Of a stretch of DNA of 13,780 nt, positions 7,438-13,780 are shown piece after piece (the first letter of the stretch is position 1; each line of letters opens with the position of its first letter). The position numbers were made by a program, and so were the translations under genes. The notes below the pieces were generated by a model that was given only the letters and a program-made list of their open reading frames with translations, had not been told where the DNA came from and made no database searches. The DNA is taken from NCBI GenBank assembly GCA_035378955.1, contig DAOSUS010000082.1, positions 1-13,780 of the forward strand, in the 5' to 3' direction. The DNA is from Candidatus Hydrogenedens sp. GTDB lineage: Bacteria; Hydrogenedentota; Hydrogenedentia; Hydrogenedentales; Hydrogenedentaceae.

Positions 7438-7468
7438 AAATTGTTAAATACTAACATTTAAACAATTT
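7438..7468. promoter_or_regulatory. inverted repeat upstream of the oxidoreductase, candidate operator
   Basis: AAATTGTTAAAT (7438-7449) and ATTTAAACAATTT (7456-7468) are complementary over 12 pairs with one bulged T, around a six-base loop, ACTAAC. The right arm runs into TTGCAA at 7467-7472, a possible -35 box, 17 bases ahead of TCATAC. This sits in the divergent gap (7345-7570) serving both neighbours, so a repressor bound here could control one or both. Confidence 0.35.
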
Positions 7469-7570
7469 GCAAATGAAAATAAAAAATATTCATACTATTT
7501 TAATGTCTATAAAATTAGACCGTAAAAGATACACAAAAAATTAACTCCATAAAGATAAGGAGATTTTTTT

Positions 7571-8815
7571 ATGAATGAAAAGTTCAAACTCACACGGAGA
7601 CAATTTAACAAAGCGGCAGCGTTGGCTACATTTGCAGTGATTTCAAAGAACATGGATGCAGTAGAGACAAACAGCGGAACCTTGAAAATTGGTTTAATTG
7701 GTTGTGGAGGTAGAGGTTTTGGTGCGTTAAAGGATTGTATGGAAGGGAACGAGAATATAAAAATTGTGGCGTTAGCAGATGTTTTTGATGACCGACTTAA
7801 AGACTGCAGAAAAAAATTGGAATCTATGCAGGGTAGGATGTATAAAGGTAAAGTAGAAATTGACGATGGACATTGTTTTGTTGGACTGGATGCCTATAAA
7901 AAGATTTTAGAAACTGATATTGATGTAGTTATCCATGCTACACCGCCTTATGCTCGTCCTATGCATGTGGAAGCCGCAATTGATGCAGGAAAGCATGTGT
8001 TTACAGAAAAGCCTGTAGCGGTTGACCCTGCAGGTATTCGCCGATTTATCAAGACGGCTCAAAAGGCGAAAGAAAAGAACCTGTGTTTGCATACAGGAAC
8101 ACAAAGACGCTCCAGCAATGCATATCGTGAAACAGTTAAGAAGATTCAAGATGGCGCCATTGGTGATATTATCGCAGCGCGTGTTTATTGGAATGGCGAG
8201 CTACCATTTTCTCATGACCGTAAGCCAGAATGGAATGATTTAGAGTATCGCCTTCGCAACTGGTATAACCAAATATGGACCTGTGGAGATAATATCGTCG
8301 AACAGCACATCCATAATATTGATATTATCAACTGGATTATGGGTACCCATCCTGTAAAAGTAGTTGCTTCCGGTGGTAGAGCATGGAAACCTCGTGAGGA
8401 GAAATATGGGGACCTCTGGGACCATTTCGAATGTGATTTTGAATATCCTAATGGCGTTCATATGTTTAGCTTCTCTCGCCATTGGAATAATTCAAAGAAT
8501 GATGTTTTTGAACAAGTGTTCGGCACAAAAGGGAAGAGTATGTGCAATGATATGGGTAAGGATACAAAGAATCCGTATGTTCAAGAGCATATTGACTTTA
8601 TTCAAGCCGTTCGGGGGGAAATTCCTTATTTGAATACGGGTATAGAATGTGCGGAAAGCACGATGACCGCAATTATGGGTCGTATGGCGGCATACACAGG
8701 GCAGGAATTAACATGGGATGAAGCTTTGAATGCAGATTTGAGTATTGTGCCAGAAGATTTAGACTGGAATAAATCTTATCCAATAGGTCCTATTCCTGTT
8801 CCCGGTAAAGCATAA
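7571..8815 (+). CDS. Tat-exported Gfo/Idh/MocA family oxidoreductase
   Basis: NAD(P)-dependent dehydrogenase of the Gfo/Idh/MocA superfamily, 414 residues, probably oxidising or reducing a sugar, inositol or sugar-derivative substrate; which one cannot be read from the sequence. AAGGAG precedes the ATG. A twin-arginine signal (TRRQFNK, residues 8-14, followed by an Ala-rich hydrophobic stretch) indicates export of the folded, cofactor-loaded enzyme. The Rossmann loop is GLIGCGGRG (41-49), and the ADV block follows at about 69-71. EKP (146-148) carries the conserved active-site lysine. EQHIHNIDIINW (about 244-255) carries the His/Asp pair typical of the family. The closing YPIGPIPVPGK is common in Tat-exported members from Planctomycetes-like genomes. 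It is apparently monocistronic, bounded by a divergent gap with an inverted repeat and by a hairpin downstream. Confidence 0.95.
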   Translation: MNEKFKLTRRQFNKAAALATFAVISKNMDAVETNSGTLKIGLIGCGGRGFGALKDCMEGNENIKIVALADVFDDRLKDCRKKLESMQGRMYKGKVEIDDGHCFVGLDAYKKILETDIDVVIHATPPYARPMHVEAAIDAGKHVFTEKPVAVDPAGIRRFIKTAQKAKEKNLCLHTGTQRRSSNAYRETVKKIQDGAIGDIIAARVYWNGELPFSHDRKPEWNDLEYRLRNWYNQIWTCGDNIVEQHIHNIDIINWIMGTHPVKVVASGGRAWKPREEKYGDLWDHFECDFEYPNGVHMFSFSRHWNNSKNDVFEQVFGTKGKSMCNDMGKDTKNPYVQEHIDFIQAVRGEIPYLNTGIECAESTMTAIMGRMAAYTGQELTWDEALNADLSIVPEDLDWNKSYPIGPIPVPGKA

Positions 8816-8831
8816 TATTCGATAATAATTT

Positions 8832-8862
8832 GGGCGGGTTGGATATTTTATTCAACTCGCCC
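8832..8862. terminator. hairpin at the convergence of the oxidoreductase and the minus-strand operon
   Basis: GGGCGGGTTG (8832-8841) pairs with CAACTCGCCC (8853-8862) over ten pairs, one a G-T in DNA terms, with an 11-base loop. It lies 16 bases after the oxidoreductase stop and about 40 bases past the end of the opposing gene. Neither side has a clean T-run (ATTTCAATCT on the plus strand), so termination may be only moderately efficient. Confidence 0.6.
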
Positions 8863-8903
8863 ATTTCAATCTATCGGGGTAATTTTTCAACCATTTATTA
8901 CCA

Positions 8904-10577
8904 TTAAATACGGTCGAATATTTTTTCGATAACCTCAATGATATTGGTTGGACAGGAATAAACACCTTTCACAGGAAGGGTGAAAACCTTTTCTACCTCT
9001 TTTAATAAATCAGTATTATCAGGCTCAGTTGTTGATAATAAAATCTGGGTTGTGTTGCAGGTTCGCAATGGAAGCAATAGATACTTCATACAAAAAGGGT
9101 ATTCAAGTAAATATGCCTGTTCGATATTTACATGCTTTTCATTTATGAATAACAAAGGTATATTTTTTTGCAGGGATAATGCCTGAAACAAAACAATTTC
9201 ATCAATCCATTCTTGTTCTAACAATAAAGTTCCCAATCGGCAATATTGTTTATCCTTCTGCAGGGTAAGCACTTCTTCCAATTGGGTATTGGTAATAAAG
9301 CCTGCTTTAATCAAAAGTTCTCCTAACTTTAAATACGGTTTCTCCTTTGCTTGAAGTGCCATAACCAAACGGGTATAGGTATCTTCATATTTGCTTTTCT
9401 CTTCAAAATTTTGTTCATCCCCTATTAATGCCAATTGCTCTTTCAATGTTTCTACTTGATATTGCCAGTATTTCACGGATTCGGATAGTTCTTCATTGCG
9501 TTGAACTGAGGCTCTGTATTCTTGCTGGAACCGCTCACTTTCTTTTTTCAAGCCTTCAATTGTTCGTAATAGTCCTTGACATTGTTCAATAATTTCTCGA
9601 TGTTTTTGCTCTAATTTCTGTTGTTGCTCTTCCTGCTTCTTTTTTTCCGATATTGCTTTTGCCATTTCTGTAGATAATTTTTGATTTTCTTTAAGGATTA
9701 TTTCTTTCTCTTTTACTAATTTATCCAATAGTTGCTGTTGCGTATCAATATAGGTTTTTAGTGTTGCAATATTCGTCTGCAATTGTGCAATTTGCGTTTT
9801 AAATTGGTTACTTTCAAACTGATATTTTTTAATTTCATCTTCCTTGTCCTTCAACAACAATTTTTGTTTTGATAATTTATCTTCTAACTGCTGTTCTATA
9901 CTTTCTAATTCTGCTATATGTACCAGAGCATTGCTTAAATCTACTGTTGTATTCTGAATTTTTTTTGTAAGATTGAGTATTATTTCCTCCGATTCTGCAT
10001 AGCGGGTTGCTATTTCTATATTTTCCTGTTGCTTTTGATGAAGAGCCTCCTGTAATTCCCTTAACTTCGTTTTGTCTGCCTGCTGGTCTATTTGTGTAGA
10101 ATGTAGTTGCTGTTCTAATGCCTTTAAGGATAGTGCGGTTTCTTGTAATTGTTTTTTAAGAAGTTGTATTTCTTCGTTTAATAAACTTTTTTGCTGTTCA
10201 AATCCTTTTTTTTCTTCCCGAAGGTCCTGTATTACTTGAAGTAATTGCTCATTCTGCTTTTGTTCCTGTAACAGTTCTGATTTTAATTCCATCAAATCCA
10301 GAAGATAATTGTTTAACTGTTCGCTAAGTAATGAAAGTGTCGAAGTAGATTTATTCTTTTCTTGTTCCTTATCAGGTATTGGAGAATGTATATGCTTTTT
10401 ATCACCACGAATATCTGATTTCTTTTTTTCTTCTCCAAAACCACTGCCACCTGACGGTGAATAAACGATACCCAACTTCGGGGTAAATATAGATTGTAAA
10501 ATTAGGGCTATATCTTTTTTAAGATAAGAAAAGCATTTCTGGCTTTTTCGTGCAAAATTTTTAGTAAATAGGCTCAT
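8904..10577 (-). CDS. long coiled-coil protein with a C-terminal MshEN/GspE N-terminal-like domain
   Basis: This 557-residue cytoplasmic protein has no signal peptide. A basic N-terminus (1-35) and a Gly/Ser-rich linker precede an almost unbroken coiled coil from about 80 to 385, rich in E, Q, K and L heptads. Residues about 410-555 match the MshEN (T2SSE N-terminal) fold, with two similar half-motifs: KLGELLIKAG...LEEVLTLQ and RLGTLLLEQE...LFQALSLQ, then a strand LPLRTCNTTQILLSTTEPDN. MshEN domains of secretion or pilus ATPases often bind cyclic-di-GMP through RLGxxL..G...Q motifs. Here the first motif has K for R and the second has E for G, so binding is uncertain. No ATPase domain follows, so this is an MshEN-type module on a coiled-coil stalk. 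The start overlaps the nucleoside hydrolase stop (ATGA), which makes it the last gene of the operon. It could be a scaffold or motility/secretion regulator. Confidence 0.85.
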   Translation of the reverse strand: MSLFTKNFARKSQKCFSYLKKDIALILQSIFTPKLGIVYSPSGGSGFGEEKKKSDIRGDKKHIHSPIPDKEQEKNKSTSTLSLLSEQLNNYLLDLMELKSELLQEQKQNEQLLQVIQDLREEKKGFEQQKSLLNEEIQLLKKQLQETALSLKALEQQLHSTQIDQQADKTKLRELQEALHQKQQENIEIATRYAESEEIILNLTKKIQNTTVDLSNALVHIAELESIEQQLEDKLSKQKLLLKDKEDEIKKYQFESNQFKTQIAQLQTNIATLKTYIDTQQQLLDKLVKEKEIILKENQKLSTEMAKAISEKKKQEEQQQKLEQKHREIIEQCQGLLRTIEGLKKESERFQQEYRASVQRNEELSESVKYWQYQVETLKEQLALIGDEQNFEEKSKYEDTYTRLVMALQAKEKPYLKLGELLIKAGFITNTQLEEVLTLQKDKQYCRLGTLLLEQEWIDEIVLFQALSLQKNIPLLFINEKHVNIEQAYLLEYPFCMKYLLLPLRTCNTTQILLSTTEPDNTDLLKEVEKVFTLPVKGVYSCPTNIIEVIEKIFDRI

Positions 10578-11515
10578 GGTTTTACTGGATTGAGAAGTGC
10601 CTCTATTAGACTGTTTTCAAATTGTTCTCTATCTTTCCAGGTTAAGGCACAACGGACAGGTCTACCATTATCATCGGGGTATGTTTTTCCTTCTTTATCA
10701 ATGGACAGGTTTAATGTTTTAATTTCCACAACATCTTCTGACCATGTACAATAACCTGCTAATGTGTCATACAACACACTACTTTCATCCTTTGGATAAT
10801 GTTTGCGATTTGTCCATATATTGTAATTGTCAATTACCACTTTTGCGAATGGAGATTGAGATTCTGCTATCTTTCGATATTTATCCCCTTTGAGAATAAT
10901 AGTCCCACAGGTATCCAATGGAATAATCGTAATTTCCCACGGGGCAGAAAAAACTTTGCGGGCACTTTTCGCATCTCTACAAACATTGTATTCACAATCC
11001 CTACCTTCCTTCCCTCCATATCCGATATAAACACTCCCTGCCATAGAAACAACCCGTGCTTTTTGAGCAATGTCCGGTGCTATTTCTACAGCCTTTGCAA
11101 TATTCATCATAGGACCAATAACACAAAGGATTATCGGTTCCTTAGCATTCCGTATCGTTTCGATCATAGTTTGTACCCCGTCTTCATGAATTTTGCCTTT
11201 ATATGCATCTAATGAATATTTTTCTATCCATGATAACTGGTTAATCTCCTTATTACTTGTTTTTACCCCCTTACCTATAGGAATATCCGTTCGTCCGACG
11301 GTTTCCAGCATGCGTGCAACCAATTTTACTTTGGCTTCTGTGTCATCACAGGCAGTAACAATAAGTTTTAGGTCTACTTTTCCCGCCCCTAAAAGATGCA
11401 TCAATGCCCATGTATCATCAATATCATCGCCAATGTCTGTATCAAGGATAACTTGAGGAAGAGACATTGCACTACATGAAAGCAGACATAAGAGGAGAAA
11501 TAGATGTTTGTTCAT
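10574..11515 (-). CDS. exported nucleoside hydrolase (inosine-uridine preferring family)
   Basis: N-ribohydrolase that splits nucleosides into base and ribose, 313 residues. AAGGAA precedes the ATG. A signal sequence occupies about 1-18; LLSC (11-14) could be a lipobox, making it a lipoprotein, otherwise it is cut near AMS-LP. DTDIGDDIDD (25-34) is the calcium-binding Asp cluster in the DxDxGxDxDD variant. ILCVIGPMMNIAKA matches the family's GPLTNIA-type helix, and CEYNVCRDAKSARKVF (174-189) carries the substrate-binding E-x-N. In the C-terminal Ca-ligand motif, usually H-D-x-x-A, the sequence reads LYDTLAG (248-254): the Asp is kept but Tyr replaces the His used as general acid in classical enzymes. 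Such substitutions exist in the family, so activity is still possible. It lies 19 bases downstream of the ROK kinase, and the pair could salvage ribose or nucleosides. Confidence 0.93.
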   Translation of the reverse strand: MNKHLFLLLCLLSCSAMSLPQVILDTDIGDDIDDTWALMHLLGAGKVDLKLIVTACDDTEAKVKLVARMLETVGRTDIPIGKGVKTSNKEINQLSWIEKYSLDAYKGKIHEDGVQTMIETIRNAKEPIILCVIGPMMNIAKAVEIAPDIAQKARVVSMAGSVYIGYGGKEGRDCEYNVCRDAKSARKVFSAPWEITIIPLDTCGTIILKGDKYRKIAESQSPFAKVVIDNYNIWTNRKHYPKDESSVLYDTLAGYCTWSEDVVEIKTLNLSIDKEGKTYPDDNGRPVRCALTWKDREQFENSLIEALLNPVKP

Positions 11516-11534
11516 ACGAAATTCCTTATAGTTA

Positions 11535-12491
11535 TCAGGTTATTAATTTTCCAGCAAGCAATAACGCACCTACGAGGACTACCTGTTCCCCTAATTCGCA
11601 AGGTGCAATTTCATACCGATTGCGAAATGGAGTAAATACAATTTTGTCAACAACAGCACGAATACGATTTAAAAGCACATTTCCCATTAAAGAAACACCT
11701 CCACCCATAGCAATCCGTTCCGGATGAAACAGGGTAATTACATTAGCAATCGCCAGCCCGATAGATTGAGCAATTCGGTCTAATTCCTCACAGGCGAAGG
11801 CGTCTCCTTCTTCTGCGCACTTTCCTAAAAGGACGCAGGTCATAAGGTTGATATTGCCCCCTGTTTTTGTCCATAGGGAACTTTCTTTGGGCACATAGTT
11901 TTCCTTTTGTAATCTTTTTTCAATACTCCAACCTGAACAGATGTTTTCAAGTTTGTCATAAGCACCCCGTTCTGTTTGTGTCCAATTCGGGACATAAGTA
12001 TGGCCAATCTCACCGGCACCGAAGCCCTGTCCATCATGCAACTTCCCATCTATGATAAGGGCTCCACCAATGCCACTGCCGATATTCATATAAAAGAAAT
12101 TCCGCGTTCCTTTGCCTTTGCCGCATACAAATTCAGCCCAACCTGCCGAATTAGCATCATTGACAAGAACTGTTGGAATAGAAAAGGTATCTTCAAACCA
12201 TTGTCGAAGAGGAAAACCCTGCCAGCCAGCAATTTGATGCGAAACCAGCACTTTCCCTTCAATACTATCAACAGGTCCCCCGAAGCCAATTCCAATACTT
12301 TGCACCTTTTGCCCTTCCGCTTCCGCTTTTTGAATCTGCTTTTTTGTTGTTTCCGTAACCCAATTTAAAATCTCTCGGGATTGCCAATCTTTTTGAACGG
12401 CTCCTCGTTCTAAATGATAAATATTCCCCTTTTCATCACCTAAAACAACCTGTAATTTGGTGCCACCGATTTCAATCCCTATCAACATCAT
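11535..12491 (-). CDS. ROK-family sugar kinase (glucokinase-like)
   Basis: ATP-dependent sugar kinase of the ROK family, 318 residues, cytoplasmic, with no DNA-binding N-terminus, so a kinase and not a repressor. The start is one of two tandem ATGs, with AAGGAAG just upstream. GIEIGGTK (5-12) is the phosphate-1 loop. GFGGPVD (69-75) and VNDANSAGWAE (110-120) carry the sugar-binding and catalytic Asp (D112). IGSGIGGALI (137-146) is phosphate-2, GEIGH (160-164) the ROK signature with the sugar-binding Glu/His, and GGGVS (263-267) the adenosine region. The usual zinc-binding CxCGxxGCxE that follows GEIGH in many ROK proteins is absent; the segment reads YDKLENICSG. Substrate could be glucose or another hexose; the sequence does not decide. 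It is the second gene of the operon, 18 bases after the preceding stop. Confidence 0.93.
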   Translation of the reverse strand: MMLIGIEIGGTKLQVVLGDEKGNIYHLERGAVQKDWQSREILNWVTETTKKQIQKAEAEGQKVQSIGIGFGGPVDSIEGKVLVSHQIAGWQGFPLRQWFEDTFSIPTVLVNDANSAGWAEFVCGKGKGTRNFFYMNIGSGIGGALIIDGKLHDGQGFGAGEIGHTYVPNWTQTERGAYDKLENICSGWSIEKRLQKENYVPKESSLWTKTGGNINLMTCVLLGKCAEEGDAFACEELDRIAQSIGLAIANVITLFHPERIAMGGGVSLMGNVLLNRIRAVVDKIVFTPFRNRYEIAPCELGEQVVLVGALLLAGKLIT

Positions 12492-12509
12492 AACTTCCTT
12501 ATCTCTTCT

Positions 12510-13538
12510 CTAACTTTGCCTATTGTCCTGCGAGGTGCAATGTATTTTTTTGTCTATACCATCCGAAGATTTCTTTTTTGCACATAAAGATTGAATAGAC
12601 TGTTCCTGTTGAGGATTTTTACCTTTTTTTTCAAAGTATTCTTGGATCATTTTTTGAGAAAAACTCGGCTCATATTTTTTATAAGTCTCGAACCGTTTTT
12701 GTACTTCAGGCAAATAGAACTTATCGCAATACTTTTTTTCTAAAATATTCAGCACGATCCTTTTCCGCATTGCCCAGAAATGAGAATTATTATACGACTC
12801 GTCAAATCCGGGTGTTATGTAATTTCGCAAATCTATCGGTCGAACCAATTTCCACTTGCCATCTATCCGTTCAATATACGGTGGTTTACCTCCACATAGG
12901 TCACGGGCTAAGCAAAATCCCTGAAAATTTGCTTCTAAATCGCCATGGGAAAATATTCCATCAACCAATTTGCCAACAAGATTATCTTCGTGCACAATTC
13001 CCCACAAAACAACCTTTCGCATGGCTTCTTCTTCTGTATATCCTTCCTGCAAATGACGGCAATATCTCTGGTAATATCTCCTGCCAAACCCTAAAAAGTG
13101 ACACATCTTGTCAATGCCAAAATATATGTCGCCTACGCGTATCGTTCGAGCCATAGGTAAAAAGAAATAAGGAAAGGCAAACCCACGATGGATACTCATT
13201 TTCAGATAAGTTTGCTTACCGACACTAAAATCGGGGAATTTTTCGATCTGCGGGGCATTGCGGATAAATGTGCGTACACGGGACCAGCCCAAAAACTGAA
13301 AGAAATGGTAATAGATAGCAACGGTCAATTCCTCCGGGTCTTCAATCGGTTTTGCCCGCTTATTGACCGCTTCAAGATAATTCGATAACTCTTCGTTAAA
13401 ATAGCGGTTCAATTCATCTGCCGAATCTTTCAATTCAATACCCCATGTCAGGTATTGGTCTGTTTCTGCACAATAGGCGACTGGCAAGATAAGTAGGGAT
13501 AGAATTGCAAGAAAGAAAATAAAAACTACCTTTTTCAT
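12510..13538 (-). CDS. exported protein of unknown function with a conserved-looking DKxxHF region
   Basis: This protein of 342 residues is not recognised with confidence. I chose the ATG at 13536-13538: GGGTGG precedes it, a promoter -10 lies just upstream, and it opens directly into a signal peptide (MKKVVFIFFL, cut near CA-ET). An in-frame TTG at 13559 would overlap the -10 box. The mature part is rich in aromatics and charge. The central segment, about 140-205, runs GDIYFGIDKMCHFLGFGRRYY, then EGYTEEEAMRKVVLWGIVHED and GIFSHGDLEANFQGF. Its DK-x-x-H-F motif with helical Glu/His/Asp residues recalls YfiM/DUF2279-type periplasmic proteins and could form a metal site. The last 40 residues are polar and probably disordered. 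It is first in the operon ahead of the ROK kinase. Confidence 0.8.
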   Translation of the reverse strand: MKKVVFIFFLAILSLLILPVAYCAETDQYLTWGIELKDSADELNRYFNEELSNYLEAVNKRAKPIEDPEELTVAIYYHFFQFLGWSRVRTFIRNAPQIEKFPDFSVGKQTYLKMSIHRGFAFPYFFLPMARTIRVGDIYFGIDKMCHFLGFGRRYYQRYCRHLQEGYTEEEAMRKVVLWGIVHEDNLVGKLVDGIFSHGDLEANFQGFCLARDLCGGKPPYIERIDGKWKLVRPIDLRNYITPGFDESYNNSHFWAMRKRIVLNILEKKYCDKFYLPEVQKRFETYKKYEPSFSQKMIQEYFEKKGKNPQQEQSIQSLCAKKKSSDGIDKKIHCTSQDNRQS

Positions 13539-13557
13539 AATACCACCCAAAATCTTC

Positions 13558-13585
13558 AATATAAAATAAATTAAGAATTTTTCAA
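13558..13585 (-). promoter_or_regulatory. sigma-70-type promoter of the four-gene minus-strand operon
   Basis: On the minus strand TTGAAA (13585-13580) and TATATT (13563-13558) are spaced by 16 bases; each differs from consensus at one position. Transcription would start near 13551, leaving a short leader before the ATG at 13538. This supports that start over an upstream TTG. Confidence 0.6.
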
Positions 13586-13694
13586 GTAAAATATTTTAAC
13601 AAAACGAAAACAGATTAACAATTCAGGAATAGGTAAAAATGAAATTCAAAGGGGAGGGATTTATTTCTTCAAATGTTAGGAAGCATTAAAAAAG

Positions 13695-13778
13695 TGCCGG
13701 AGAGGGGACTTGAACCCCTATGCCCTTGCGAGCACATGGACCTGAACCATGCGTGTCTGCCAATTCCACCACTCCGGC
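13695..13778 (-). tRNA. tRNA-Leu, anticodon CAG
   Basis: The minus strand folds as a class II tRNA of 84 nt. The acceptor stem is GCCGGAG with CTCCGGC and discriminator A. The D arm contains GGAATTGGCAGAC. The anticodon stem CATGG/CCATG encloses loop TTCAGGT, giving anticodon CAG, which reads CUG. There is a long variable arm (TGCTCGCAAGGGCA), and the T arm is GGGG-TTCAAGT-CCCC. The 3' CCA is not encoded; the discriminator is followed by C and six Ts (13693-13688), which may end transcription. Any promoter is beyond the right edge. Confidence 0.96.
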
Positions 13779-13780
13779 AG

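Noticed and set aside
10799..12368. Plus-strand open frames opposite the hydrolase and kinase genes
   Set aside because: They are antisense to well-supported enzymes and have no start signals or family features.
13539..13559. TTG start at 13559 for the exported unknown protein
   Set aside because: It overlaps the -10 box and lacks a ribosome site; the ATG at 13538 has GGGTGG and leads straight into the signal peptide.
13695..13778. tRNA gene as an attachment site for an integrated element
   Set aside because: No integrase gene and no repeated tRNA 3' end was found within the window.

Overview
The window looks like a chromosomal segment of a moderately AT-rich, diderm, free-living bacterium. 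Evidence for a diderm is an exported protein ending in a beta-barrel-type aromatic C-terminus (6397-7344) and several Sec or Tat exported proteins. A Tat-dependent Gfo/Idh/MocA oxidoreductase, an exported nucleoside hydrolase and long multi-domain surface proteins fit the Planctomycetes/Hydrogenedentota/Lentisphaerae style of genome. That placement is inference, since no rRNA or core marker gene lies in the window. Gene density is ordinary and Shine-Dalgarno sequences are clear. I see no CRISPR array, insertion sequence or phage module.

Left part (1-4109). A very large minus-strand surface protein enters from beyond the left edge. It has a signal peptide, four tandem W-x-F jelly-roll-like modules, an SbsA-type Ig-like domain and a further Ig/FN3-like domain. 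Its frame is open from 2629 to position 1 except for a single in-frame TGA at 2135-2137, which falls at the end of the first module. Divergent from it is a small exported protein with 24-residue repeats (2717-3616). Next, between 3646 and 3830, is a compact RNA-like locus: an extended -10 promoter, about 150 nt with nested helices, and a strong 3' stem followed by a T-run. I cannot assign it to a known RNA family. A weak small membrane ORF follows.

Middle part (4101-8815). Two minus-strand genes overlap by four bases (ATGA): a winged-helix regulator with a degenerate nucleotidyltransferase-like tail, and a 470-residue protein that resembles the N-terminal half of type IIG or BREX-PglX-like restriction enzymes without the methyltransferase. 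Upstream of them is an outer-membrane beta-barrel candidate. Divergent from that is the Tat-exported Gfo/Idh/MocA oxidoreductase, preceded by a sizeable inverted repeat and followed by a hairpin where transcription converges.

Right part (8904-13778, all minus strand). A tightly packed four-gene operon has a recognisable promoter at 13558-13585. In transcription order it encodes an exported protein of unknown function, a ROK-family sugar kinase, an exported nucleoside hydrolase, and a coiled-coil protein ending in an MshEN/GspE-N-like domain. The hydrolase and kinase suggest sugar or nucleoside salvage; the other two roles are unknown. A tRNA-Leu(CAG) lies upstream at the right edge.
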